From NCBI GenBank assembly GCA_009760855.2, contig WPIO01000190.1, positions 61,001-125,000 on the forward strand: a stretch of 64,000 nt of DNA. Reading direction: 5' to 3'. Shown here piece by piece: positions 22,426 through 32,300 of this stretch. The notes beneath the pieces are model-generated. The model did no database searches. It had not been told where the DNA came from and saw only the letters and a program-made list of their open reading frames with translations. Both the position numbers and the translations under genes were made by a program. Numbering within the stretch: the first letter of the stretch is position 1; every line of letters begins with the position of its first letter. Source of the stretch: Cristatella mucedo (taxonomy: Eukaryota; Bryozoa; Phylactolaemata; Cristatellidae).

Positions 22426-23347
22426 AAAGAGAAATCACTTGAACATAAATTCGATTCTCTTTTTATCTAAGAGAGTGTTATTGTCTTAGAGATTATTATT
22501 ACCCTTTTAAACTTCGCAAGAACGAACCGGTCGTCGGCGTCTCTATCGACGATTGGTTCTCGTTGGTTTGCATTCCATTGCGGCTTAGCTGCTATGGTGA
22601 TGCATTCGCTTTGCTATCGCGGTGTCATCGCTTTGTCATTGACCGATATCGACCAAATCTACAAGCGGTTTACCGAGTGGGCACGTGCCTTTCCCAACTC
22701 GCCACCTTTAATGTATTAGTCGTGCGAAAAATCGGCAAACAGTCATTTAGAAGCCGTACTGTGGCGAATTTGTAGGCCTTTGTGAAATCGGTCGCAGTAC
22801 CCCCGGAAGGTTTTTCCGTTTTTTCACTATCTCTCTTGCGTTTTCATAGCTTTTTCAATAATTATTGTAAAATTACCGAGCCAGATTGACCGTCGTGCGA
22901 CCGACGTCGACACCGCCACCAGAAGTGCAATTATAAAATTAATAAGTTTTGATAGCGCTCTCGGAGAATTAAATATAATAGTTAAAATAAATAGTTTAGA
23001 TATCTCAGAGAATTAAACTCTTTCACGAGGCACTTGACGCGAGCTGCGAAGGCAGCCCATATGCCCAGCGTGCCCAGCGTGGCCAGATTCGTCAACGCGG
23101 CATCGACCGGGGGGCATTCGTCCGAGCTTTAACGCCAGACTGCAGAACGCTCAGCGTCCACATATAAGCGCGAGCGTGAACTGCGCGACTCTCCACTCCA
23201 TAAGACCTCCGCACGTTCACATTAGTACAGCGTGAGCTGCTGTTCCGAGAATAATAAGTTGCTGTCCAGCAACGAGCCAAGAGTCGGTGTCCTGATAGGT
23301 GTCAATATTTCGTTATAAAGATTGAACGTTTTTCAGGCCGAATGTTT
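22426..23347. other. No gene recognised; decayed LINE tails
   Basis: Pieces such as GCGCTCTCGGAGAATTAAAT (about 22,955) and TCTCAGAGAATTAAACTCTT (about 23,002) are minus-strand remnants of the LINE/SINE tail. Nothing coding is supported. Confidence 0.4.
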
Positions 23348-23472
23348 TGTTCAGGTGCTCGGTCCGACCAAGGTCAGGCTGAGGTCGTGGGCTCGAGCAC
23401 CGAGAAGACATTTGTGAAGCGCCTGAATAGAGATTAAGTTCTCTTGGCGCGCCTTACAAATGAATTTTGTTA
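23348..23472 (+). mobile_element. SINE family 1, 5'-shortened
   Basis: It has the B-box-like GGTCGTGGGCTCGAGCACC, then GTGAAGCGCCTGAATAGAGA and a TTACAAATGAATTTTG end. The A-box part is lost. Confidence 0.8.
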
Positions 23473-23599
23473 TTTATTTTGTTAGAACCGCTTTTTAAAC
23501 CTGTCAGTAATATTCGGCATAAGATCTTCTTCCACAAGCGGCCCATTGGCATTAAATTCAAAGATGGCTTACTAGTTATGGGCAAACTTTATAAAATAA

Positions 23600-24125
23600 A
23601 GCATAAGCAGCTTCATAAAAAATTGATACATCTAAATTATTTCATCATAATTTATCAAAAACTAATTCTTCAAACATGATTTGTCTATTTAAATTATATT
23701 ATCAAACATCTTTTATTGCAAAAAGTAAAGCACGATATATTCGATATAAAGATGCAAACACTGTTTGTATTTAAACTTTACTTGGTCTCAATCAAGGAGA
23801 TGGCTTTTTAAGAACTATAAGAGTTCTAGGTGGTAAAATTGCTCTGCTATTGTCTGCCTAGCTATGTGTAGTGGTACAGTCGCGATGACTCTTTAGCCAG
23901 TCCTGAAGTTGTTAGCGTTGGCCCAGCGGTTAAGGTGCTCACCCCGACTAAGATCAGGCTGAGGTCATGGGCTCGAGCCCCGAGGCATATGCGAAGCGCC
24001 TGAATAGAGATTTAGTTCTCTTGCGGCGCTATACAAATGAATTATATAACTATATATCGGTAGCGGTCAACTTCAACGAGAAATGGCATCGTTAGGTGAG
24101 CTATATTTCTGACAAAAGACTCAAG
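23600..24125 (+). repeat. Large inverted repeat, left arm
   Basis: This pairs with 24,415-24,785 in reverse. Shared landmarks are ATTTCATCATAATTTATCAA, TTGGTCTCAATCAAGGAGA, GGTGGTAAAATTGCTCTGCT and GAGAAATGGCATCGTTAGGT. The left arm is longer because a SINE lies in it at 23,912-24,050. About 290 bases separate the arms. Confidence 0.88.
23912..24050 (+). mobile_element. SINE family 1, inserted in the inverted-repeat arm
   Basis: A full copy: A-box-like TGGCCCAGCGGTTAAGGTGC, B-box-like GGTCATGGGCTCGAGCCCC, tail GAAGCGCCTGAATAGAGATT then GGCGCTATACAAATGAATTA. The opposite arm of the inverted repeat has no insert here, so the SINE arrived after the duplication. Confidence 0.9.
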
Positions 24126-24414
24126 TTGAGGAGCTGCTCTAATGTTTAGCGCCATTGTAGAGCCGATAATGCCGCTGCATCGCCACTTGCTCGCGCGTTG
24201 TCATCGACTAGAAACAATATCGGCAAACAATGGTTACATCTATCTACGGATCATCTCATAAGGAGGGCATTTGTTGATTTCTGAAAGTTCTCTGAAAAGA
24301 AATATATAGAGAGAGAGATAGAGAGAGATAAGAAGGAAAAACATGAAAGGCAAACGTGCCACAAAATGAGGCTATTTCGCGTTTAAAATAGTTTTAAATT
24401 CCCAAACTCGAAAC

Positions 24415-24785
24415 CCTTTGTCAGAAATATAGCTCACCTAACGATGCCATTTCTCGTTGAATATTGAGCTGCTACCGATAGAGGTGCTACCGACGTCAGG
24501 ACTGGCTAACGAGTCATCGCGACTGCACCGCTGCGAATAACTAGGCGGACAATAGCAGAGCAATTTTACCACCTAGGACTCTTATAGTTCTTAAAAGGTC
24601 TTCTCCTTGATTGAGACCAAGTATAGTTCAAAGCTTAACAGTAGTTAAATCTTTACATCGGTTATATCGTGCTTTGCTTATTGCAATAAAAAAATGTTTG
24701 ACGATATAATTTAAATGGATACATAATTTTTGACGAATTATTTTTTGATAAATTATGATGAAATCATTTTGATGAATTAATTTTG
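24415..24785 (-). repeat. Large inverted repeat, right arm
   Basis: This is the inverted partner of 23,600-24,125 without the SINE. It ends within a few bases of the first ATG (24,787) of amine oxidase copy 2, so the repeat boundary abuts the coding region. Confidence 0.88.
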
Positions 24786-24786
24786 T

Positions 24787-27357
24787 ATGAACTCGTCCCT
24801 GCCCCAAGGTAGCGGCCCGACGCTGCCGGCCCGCTCGCTCGCTCGCCGCCGTGACGATTGCGGGCGCCGTTTGCAGGCGAGCAAAGCCGGCATGCTCGGC
24901 GGCGGCGGCGGACGACGAGAGGAGCGGCGGAAGCGGAACGACCGGCTGTGGGCGATCGTCGCGTGCGTGGCCGTAGCGGCTGCCGTCGCCGTTGGCATCG
25001 CCTTCGCCGTCTACGTCCACCAGGCGTGTGCGGAGGATCGTCCGGCGGCCGTCTGCGGCGGCGGCGGGGCCGACAGCAGCAGCCGACCCTCCTCGTCCGG
25101 CGGCGCCGCCGCCGCCGCGGCGTCGAGTCGCGCCAACGAGGTTTTCCGCGGTCTCGACGAGAGCGAGTTCCGGTCGGTCGTGGACTTCCTGCTCGAGCGT
25201 AGCGAGCTGAATCTCACGAGAAGCTCGAACGCCACGCTGAGCTCGAACTACGTCTACCTGGTGGAGCATCACTTGCCGGCGAAGCGGGAAATCCTGTCGT
25301 ACGTGCACGGCTCCGAGTCGAGCGGCGGCGGCAAGCCGATCCGACGCGCCAAAGCCGTCCTGTTCATGGGCGCAGCGACGCCCAAGGTCGTGGCCGAGTA
25401 CCTCGTTTGGCCCGTGCCGCACCCGACCAGCGTCGAGCCGATGACGCGCTCCGCCGGCGGCGGCGGCGGCGGAGGCAGCGGCACGACGGCGCCGCCGCCG
25501 CCGTGGCACGCGCGGCCGGTGTGCGCCGCCGTCGAGGGACTGGCCGTGCGCCGCTTTCTCGACGCCGAGGTCGGCGCCAGACTGAAGCGCCTGCTCAGCG
25601 ACAGCTTCGGCCAGTGGCTGGGCGAGTCGTGCGAGCGCAGCGACGCCTGCCTCTATCCGATGATCGCCGCGCGAGCGAAGCCCGGATCGGACGAGCGGCG
25701 ACTGTTCTGCGACTTCTACCGCGACCGCCTCGGCGTCGAGGGCAACTACCTGTACCCCGTCGCCTTTCAAGTGCTCCTGCGCACGCCCCGCGGCGGTGAC
25801 GCGCTCGCGGTCGAGTACGTCTACTACGCCAACCGGCGCTTCGACTCGCTCGACGCGCTCCTGAGGGCGTACGAGTCGGGCGGCGTGACGCAGGTGAGAA
25901 CCCCGTCGCTGGCGCCGCTTCGCGACCGCTACGCGTCGCCGCGGCGGCGACGCGGCGACGAAAGCGACGCGGCGGCGGTGCGGCGGCGTCGGCCGCCGGT
26001 GCAGTTCGCTCCCGACGGCCAACGGTTCGCCGTCGACGGCCGACACGTCGAGTATCTGGGCTGGTCATTCGACCTCTACTTTCGAACGACGAGCGGTCTC
26101 GCGCTGTTCGACGTGCGCTACGAGGGCGAGTCGGTGGCATTCGAGCTGAGCATGCAGGACATCGTCGTGACGTACGGCGGCACGGAGCCGCACAATTTCT
26201 TCAAGACGTTCTTCGACGCCGGCTACTCGCTCGGCACGCTGAGCTACCCGCTGCTGCGCGGCGCCGACTGCCCAGCGGACGCGACGTACGTCGACGGCGT
26301 GGCGTACGCACTCGGCTCCGACGGCGCGGCCGCGATGCGCGACGCCGCCTGCGTGTTCGAGCACGTCAACTCGGTGCCCGTCAGGCGTCACCACTCGAGC
26401 GACGCGCCGCGCTTCAACTACGCGTTCAGCATGCCCGACATCGTGCTCGTCGTGCGTCAGATCGTGACCGTGTGGAACTACGACTACGTGTTCGACTACG
26501 AGCTCCACCAGAACGGCGTCGTCGATGTGCGCGTGTCGTCGAGCGGCTACGTCGTCGTCACCAACACGCACGACGCGCGCTACGGGCACAGGCTGAGCGA
26601 GCTGGCCGACACGCTGGCCAACGTGCACGGTCACTACTTTCACTTCAAGCTAGACGTGGACGCCGTCGACGTGCCGAACTCGGCGATGCACGTTAGCATT
26701 GAGCTGGAGAACACGACGAATCCCATGGTGGATGGACAATTTAGTCAAATGCGAATAGTGCAGCGACATCTCGCCACCGAGAAGCAATCGCTGCTGTCGT
26801 ACGACTTCGCCAAACCGAAGCACGTCATCGTCCATAGCAACCGCCATAACAACACTCTGGGCTATCGCCGAGGCTACAGGATCGTCTCGAGCAGCTTTGC
26901 CGACGTCATGTTGCCTCTGACGAATCCGCAGATGAAGGGCGCTTCGTGGGCGAAGCACCAGCTGGCCGTCACCAAGCAGAAGGACGTCGAACGATCGACG
27001 GCCTCGATATACACTCAGGGCGATCCGTCCGATCCCTACGTCGACTTTCAGACGTTCTACGACGACGACGAGTCCATCGCCGACGAAGACGTCGTCGCTT
27101 GGGTGACGCTCGGCATGCATCACATACCGTGCGCCGAAGACCTGCCGGTGACGACGACGCCGGGGAAATCTCTCGTCGTCTCTCTCGTCCCGTTCAACTT
27201 TTTCGACGAAGACCCATCGACCGGCTCTCCGGACGCGGCCGTCATAGTGCGCGGCGGCGGCGATTCGGGCGAGCCGCCGCTCGTTCTGTCGCCGCGCGTC
27301 GATCGCACGGAGGAGCAGTGCATCGTTCCGAGCCGCAACGTCAGCATTCGCGCGTGA
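24787..27357 (+). CDS. Copper amine oxidase copy 2, membrane-anchored
   Basis: An unbroken frame of 856 codons, somewhat longer than the roughly 760 residues usual for animal enzymes. The enzyme oxidatively deaminates primary amines with a copper and topaquinone centre. A basic stretch (RREERRKRNDR) precedes a hydrophobic anchor (about residues 57-79), so it is likely a type II membrane protein like vertebrate AOC3. Catalytic Asp is residue 477 (FFDAGYSLG). Topaquinone Tyr is 565 (WNYDY). Copper ligands are His 614 and 616 (HGH) and His 779 (GMHHIP). Sequons near NLT and NAT follow the anchor. The first ATG lies at the edge of an inverted repeat. The ATG at 24,892 (residue 36) is a likelier start, or an acceptor (GTTTGCAG ending about 24,876) joins an upstream exon as in copy 1. 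GC-rich, with poly-Gly/Ala linkers. Substrate is unknown. Confidence 0.92.
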   Translation: MNSSLPQGSGPTLPARSLARRRDDCGRRLQASKAGMLGGGGGRREERRKRNDRLWAIVACVAVAAAVAVGIAFAVYVHQACAEDRPAAVCGGGGADSSSRPSSSGGAAAAAASSRANEVFRGLDESEFRSVVDFLLERSELNLTRSSNATLSSNYVYLVEHHLPAKREILSYVHGSESSGGGKPIRRAKAVLFMGAATPKVVAEYLVWPVPHPTSVEPMTRSAGGGGGGGSGTTAPPPPWHARPVCAAVEGLAVRRFLDAEVGARLKRLLSDSFGQWLGESCERSDACLYPMIAARAKPGSDERRLFCDFYRDRLGVEGNYLYPVAFQVLLRTPRGGDALAVEYVYYANRRFDSLDALLRAYESGGVTQVRTPSLAPLRDRYASPRRRRGDESDAAAVRRRRPPVQFAPDGQRFAVDGRHVEYLGWSFDLYFRTTSGLALFDVRYEGESVAFELSMQDIVVTYGGTEPHNFFKTFFDAGYSLGTLSYPLLRGADCPADATYVDGVAYALGSDGAAAMRDAACVFEHVNSVPVRRHHSSDAPRFNYAFSMPDIVLVVRQIVTVWNYDYVFDYELHQNGVVDVRVSSSGYVVVTNTHDARYGHRLSELADTLANVHGHYFHFKLDVDAVDVPNSAMHVSIELENTTNPMVDGQFSQMRIVQRHLATEKQSLLSYDFAKPKHVIVHSNRHNNTLGYRRGYRIVSSSFADVMLPLTNPQMKGASWAKHQLAVTKQKDVERSTASIYTQGDPSDPYVDFQTFYDDDESIADEDVVAWVTLGMHHIPCAEDLPVTTTPGKSLVVSLVPFNFFDEDPSTGSPDAAVIVRGGGDSGEPPLVLSPRVDRTEEQCIVPSRNVSIRA

Positions 27358-27734
27358 CCGCCGCCGCCGCCGCCGGCGGCTCGAGTGCGCCTGCGCGGCT
27401 TCGGCGCCGTCGAAGGAGAGTTCGGGCGCCTTCGCCCGCCCGCGGAAGCCGGTTTCCGGCTGCTGCTGCCGGCTGCTGCTATCTGCTGCGGGCTGCTGCT
27501 ATCTGCTGTCGTCCGCCGCGTGCGCCCGCGAAAATAGACGAGGCGTCAGCACTCTTGCGATTCAGAGGGCAGCATTCGGCCGGCGCGCTCGCAATGCGCT
27601 CGCTCGCAATGCGTTCGCTCGCTCGCTACCGCCCATAGCAGACAGCCGATATGCAGCGCGCCGGCGCGATGGGGCGGCGCTGGGCGGTGGGAAAAGGCCG
27701 CGCGTGGTGTGGCGGCGCGGCTAGCTACAGAGGC
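27358..27734. other. 3' flank of amine oxidase copy 2, GC-rich
   Basis: Short imperfect repeats are present: GCTGCTGCTATCTGCTG twice (27,460-27,510) and GCTCGCAATGCG twice (27,587-27,612). No polyadenylation signal or further gene is evident. Confidence 0.4.
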
Positions 27735-28195
27735 TCCAAGGCTTTTTCGGTTGACCAGCCAAAAGGGAATTGCAGTAGTCTAGCCTAGACAAGACCAAGG
27801 AGCTAGTTAATATTGTTTAGCAATCCACCGCGGTAGAGAGCTCCTAATCTCGAATAGGAATCGAATGTGATGGGTAGCTGTGGAACATGTCTTCTTAAAG
27901 ATTCTTAAATTTCAGGCAGTTATAAAATAGGACACCTATATTTAGAGCAGATTGGGACAATTGAACAGCAGCATCACCTATTAGAGAGCAATGTCCCCAT
28001 GTCCAGTCACAAGCTCGGTGCGTCCTACGAGTAGCTGTTCGATTTTATCGTCGTTTTAGTTTAAGGAAATCGGCCAACATCCGGGATTGATTGTGTGCAA
28101 GGCAAGCAATAAGTTTATCAGTCGCTGCAGTTGATTCCGCCGGTTTAAGCGACAAATACTGTTCGGTATCGTCAGCATAGAATAATTAGCTGACC
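27735..28195 (-). mobile_element. LINE family B fragment (3' part of RT), minus strand
   Basis: It matches the minus-strand copy at 16,480-16,820: AGCCAAAAGGGAAT, AGACCAAGGAGCTAG, GTCTTCTTAAAGA and TTTATCGTCGTTTTAGTTTA. The last piece encodes the conserved FLKLNDDK region. It appears to be one part of an old element reaching to about 31,090, split by later insertions. Confidence 0.7.
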
Positions 28196-28289
28196 TCATG
28201 GAACCGAATCACTTTTCCCAGAGGCTCGGCATAACGTGGATTGAGCACATCTGGCAGCCACGGTTTGAACAACTGCAGAGCTTCTTCTT

Positions 28290-28668
28290 GGTGAAAGATC
28301 GTATTTCTCAGTCCTTCAAGTGCACCCAAAGCCCGTAACTCATTTCCGACTGGCGTCACGACATCCCCTAATTTGACTGCATTTTGAAGGACGTTAAAAA
28401 CGCATCTATGTATCACAGCATTTAGTGGGTCCACGTGATTCGTCCTTTGTATGCTCCACAGATTTCGTGTTCTGACGCTGCATGCGGCCACTAACCACAT
28501 TTGCATGCTGACCCAGTGCATGTCACCTCTAACCATGTTATGCTTGTTGTCATTGAGCATGGTACCACTAGCCATTCAATCATGCTTCCTTTGCAAACAA
28601 ATTTAAAGTGCCCAGAAAGGGATCGAGTTCTCTTAAGGTGCTATAAAAATGTATTATTATTACTAAGT
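28290..28668 (+). mobile_element. LINE family A 3' end, diverged subfamily
   Basis: The end of the reading frame is followed by GCATTTAGTGGGTCCACGTG, CACTAACCACATTTGCATGC and the tail AAGTGCCCAGAAAGGGATCG with (ATT)n. It lies in the opposite orientation inside the family B remnant. Confidence 0.8.
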
Positions 28669-28671
28669 AGG

Positions 28672-29040
28672 ATATCGCGATCGATAGTGTCTAATGCAGC
28701 TGAGTAGGGCCAGGGAAGTTACATTACTATAGTTGTTGCTCCATGGGATATCATTAGTCACACGGAGGAGAGAAGTTAAAGTAGAGCAGTGTCGCTTAAA
28801 TTTCGACTAATATTTATCTAAAAATTCATTCATTTCAACGTGTTCTACAAGCTGCTTAGCAATAATATTTTCAAAAATCTTTGAAAAAAGGAATGAGGGA
28901 AACGGAACGATAGTTTGCAAAGTGAATCCAACGAATCCTCTGAATCTCATCCAGGTTTTAAAGTATCAGTCAAACGATGGCTAATTTGAAAGACTTCGGA
29001 GCAGCTCCCTAATCCAGAGAAGCATTTAAAAGCTGAGTTA
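28672..29040 (-). mobile_element. LINE reverse transcriptase remnant, minus strand
   Basis: Reading the minus strand gives FFSKIFENIIAKQLVEHVEM-like codons (about 28,820-28,890) and a decayed LSAALDTID box near 28,680-28,700. This is the upstream part of the reverse transcriptase whose 3' part is at 27,735-28,195. Confidence 0.65.
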
Positions 29041-29796
29041 TGGCTAGACAAAGTTTTCTGTACCCAGGCTAGGTTCGGTTGGCTGGGACAAGACGGCTGT
29101 TACACTGTAACGGTCACCGCCTAGGCCGGGATGTGACCTATGGCATGTGTGGTGACGAGGGCTCACCGGCGCTCTTGGGTAGGAGAAGTTGGCCGAGCAG
29201 GTCGAGGTGTTGGAGGCTCCCGGTCTCACCGATGTATGCACCTGAATGCGTGCAGGCGTGCTCCGGCGATGCTGCTGCCACGCGCGCAAGGGAACGAGTG
29301 CCCATGGCCCGAGCGGAGCTGGATAGCACCCTTGTTGTTGTGATTTGCATGTTCCGCGTTCCCCGTGTAGCGTGTTCGTGGCCCTCCCCCTTGAGTTGGC
29401 GTCTTTCGGCGGAAGCTCTCGACTGTGGTGGACGTCGACTCCGACTAGCCAAGTAGTTACTCAGCTAGCCGGATCTGTTGCGGCGTACGCTCGTACTGTT
29501 GGCACGGAGTCGGTATAACGGCGGGACTGCGGAAGCCGACTGACCCTTAACTAACAGGTTTGTTCGCGATTGATGCTTCGCCTTCTTGCTCCGCCTATAA
29601 TGTACTTTGTATACGACCCTCCGACGTGCAGACTTGCTCAGTTCCCCGGTTGTTGTTGTTGGCGCATGCGTTATTATAAAGAGGTCTAACCTGACGGGCG
29701 CTCGTCTTACCCTAGTTCAGCGGTATGGCGAGCGGCGGCATGGCCGTAGTGTGGCAGGGCTAGGCGGGAAATAGCCTCTGACCCCTGGGAACTCGG
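29041..29796. other. Unclassified GC-rich insert
   Basis: This block lies between two parts of the minus-strand LINE remnant and is much richer in GC than either. It has no credible gene. It contains AATGTACTTTGTATACGA and TTATTATAAAGAGGTC, which could be promoter-like, so a solo LTR is one possibility. Confidence 0.35.
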
Positions 29797-29935
29797 CTAA
29801 TAATAATAATAATAATAATAATTCACTTGATAAAGCGCCCTCGGAGAACTTAATCTCTCTCTAGGCGCTTTACATTTGCTGTAAAGTGAAATGCAATTGA
29901 ATGGTAAGTAAACTACATTATGTAAAAAAGAGAGG
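29797..29935 (-). mobile_element. LINE family A 3' tail, minus strand
   Basis: It starts with (AAT)n, then CACTTGATAAAGCGCCCTCG, TCTCTAGGCGCTTTACATTT, and stops after about 110 bases of 3' end. It is nearly identical to 5,320-5,440. Confidence 0.9.
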
Positions 29936-30559
29936 ATAGTATAGGGTCATCAGGGGACGAGCTCTTTCTACTAGACTTACTTACGGCAGCCACTTTGTAT
30001 ACATAAAATCTCCACTAGAATTTCTTAAGGAAGATCACAGGTTCACACTCAACATTCGCTTTCGCCAGAGGTGCCTTTAAAGAAGGAAAGGCTACGGGAA
30101 TGTTTTTGGACGCAGAAACCTGAAAACCCATTGGCCGGCCCGTTAGTATTTTGGGAGTGAGACCTTTTAGAGTTGGAAAGCAAATGATTGACTATTTTAT
30201 ACATTTTATCGGGTTGACTGGCGGGACTTCAGTATCGAGTCGGTTGGTGATACGGAGGAAGTCTGCGAAACTGACTAGATCGGCGTCAGACCCATATTTC
30301 TAAAAGCGGCGTTCAAGCCTGAGTTTTAAACAGCTCATCTTTTGAAGTTTTTTGGTAAATTAAAGGGAATATCAATGCCGATGTACACGGACAGAATTTA
30401 GGGCGCGTGCTCGTCTCGAGGCTCCTTAGTTTCGCGCTTGCTTTATCAATGAGGGTATCGAGGCTGTCAGAAGAGCCTGGGTGCACATCATGAAGACCTG
30501 CATCACAAACATGTTTCGAAAAAATCTCAGCACGGATGTTATTTATGTTGCATTGCTGT

Positions 30560-31092
30560 ACAAACTAGATGCTGCTCTAAACAGGAACAGTGAACGAGAT
30601 TGAGCTATATTTTGAGATGGTCGGCGGGCATGCAACAAGGTCAGTCGGGCAGATATCATTAGCGATCGTGAGATCTATAAAATGGCCGCCGAGCAGCACG
30701 ACAGGAGGGTCACCCCGTCGGGCCGCCCCGAAGGTCTCCGGGCAATCAAGAAATAAGCGGTCTTTGCAGATGCTACGGTAGTCAAAGTCATTGTTAAAGC
30801 CTTCAGCAGTCGATAGATGTCAGTCATGCCCAAACATTTAAATGAACTCCAAAAACTCTTCTATTCCATAAACAACGTCGAAAGATCATAAGGAAGACTG
30901 ATGAGGATTTGCTAACAGCTTATCCAAGTGACGGCCCACGTAAAACACTGCAGGTCTTATACCTAAGCGATTCATGAAAAGTGGCAGCAACCCCTCCATC
31001 CGCCTTGTCAGACCGCTAGGTCATAAAGAACTAGAACCTGGGTGTAGCTAGTCCCCGATACAGGGAAGGCAAAGCAGGACGTCATCGATATC
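30560..31092 (-). mobile_element. LINE endonuclease remnant, minus strand
   Basis: Minus-strand codons read DKADGGVAATFHESL (about 31,005-30,965), DYRSICKDRLFLDC (about 30,785-30,740) and VLLGGHFIDLTIANDICP (about 30,690-30,640), separated by stops and shifts. These look like a LINE endonuclease. It is probably the 5' part of the same element as 27,735-29,040. The stretch 29,936-30,560 may belong to it but is too decayed to read. Confidence 0.5.
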
Positions 31093-31134
31093 TTCGTCAG
31101 TGTAAATACATTTACTTTATTACTTATTTATTTG

Positions 31135-31312
31135 TATTCCTTTGTATAACGCCCTAGGAGAACTTAATCTCAAACTTAATCTCAATTCCGGCGCTTCACG
31201 TATGCCACAGGGCTCGAGCCCTCCTCCTCGGTCACCACATACATTCTCCTTGACCTTGGTGGAGGCAAGCACCTCATCCACTGGGCTAAGCCAGTGCGGC
31301 TCTCACAGACAA
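31135..31312 (-). mobile_element. SINE family 1, minus strand
   Basis: On the minus strand it carries the head (GGCTTAGCCCAGTGG), the B-box-like GGGCTCGAGCCC (31,211-31,222) and the tail CGCCGGAATTGAGATTAAG. A short internal duplication (CTTAATCTCAAACTTAATCT) is present in the tail. Confidence 0.75.
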
Positions 31313-31394
31313 CCAAGTTGCATACAAGTAGCCCCTTAGTAAACAATGATCACAATTAAATAATGGTCTAAACAATGGTCGGCTATTCCTAATA

Positions 31395-31960
31395 ATAACG
31401 GAATACCACTTCTCGCCGACCCGTACTGGCTCCCAGTAAGCAGAGCATCGACTTCAAGGTTTTGTCACTCACTTTTAGGTCCCCTTTCATTCTTCGGCTC
31501 TAGCCTACCTGTCAGATCTACTCCCCCACCAGGCTAAGCATCCTACCACCTGCTTTTCGGGATCTAATTGTTTACCAATACCTCCATATACGAAACCCAA
31601 ATCCTTCGGAGACCGTGCCTTTAGTTATATACTGTAAAAACCTGAAACTCACTCGCCACTGACGTCACATCCACTGACGGGACGTTTAAAAAGAAGCTAA
31701 AAACGCATCTATTTATCACAGAATTTAGTGGGCCCATGCGATTTTTCCTGTGTGTGCTTATGCATGCTGACATTGTGCATGCTGCCACTAACCATATTTG
31801 CATGCTAGCTCTGTGCATGTCACCTCTAATCAAGTTATGCTTGTTAACATTGAGCATGCTACCACTAATTATGCGATCATGCTTCCTTTACAGTAAACTA
31901 AAGTGCCTAGAAAGAGATTAGGTACTCCGAGGGCGCTATACCAATGTATTATTATTTTTA
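31395..31960 (+). mobile_element. LINE family A 3' part, diverged subfamily
   Basis: The end of the reading frame (CTTCTCGCCGACC, TTCAAGGTTTTGTCACTCAC) is followed by the 3' untranslated region and the tail AAGTGCCTAGAAAGAGATTA and (ATT)n. It shares subfamily features with 28,290-28,668. Confidence 0.85.
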
Positions 31961-32159
31961 ATATGAAAATGGCTACCTGCAGATACTTGGGCTTGGACTG
32001 CAAGTTATAATTACTCTTTCTTTCTGATTTTGCCCAATGTCAGCTCGGAGAGAACGTCGACAATATTTCGTTTGATCTATTGCAGCTCCGCTTCAATTTC
32101 AAAATGTTTTATTTTGTGGGCCCATATTATTTTTTCTTTTAGCGCTAAGCGAACCATCG
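31961..32159. other. No feature recognised
   Basis: Ordinary AT-rich DNA between two retroelements. I see no coding or repeat signal I can support. Confidence 0.3.
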
Positions 32160-32300
32160 CAAAAGCTGGTTTGGTCCAGCGGGTTAAGGTGCTCGCCCCG
32201 ACCAAGGCGTGGCTGAGGTCGCGGGCTCGAGCCCCGAGGCATATGTGAAGCGCCTGAATAGAGATTAAGTTCTCTCGGAGTGCTATACAAATAAATTTTA
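32160..32300 (+). mobile_element. SINE family 1, full length
   Basis: It has an A-box-like TGGTCCAGCGGGTTAAGGTG, a B-box-like GGTCGCGGGCTCGAGCCCC and a tail GAAGCGCCTGAATAGAGATT ending TACAAATAAATTTTA. The 3' tail is the same as that of LINE family A. Confidence 0.9.

Noticed and set aside
24628-26643. Long minus-strand open frames opposite amine oxidase copy 2 (up to 472 codons)
   Set aside because: They are antisense shadows with biased Arg/Ala/Val composition caused by high GC at third positions.
31135-31312. Repeated short direct and inverted motifs considered as a CRISPR-like array
   Set aside because: The repeats are SINE and LINE tails with irregular spacing in an animal genome; no array structure exists anywhere in the window.
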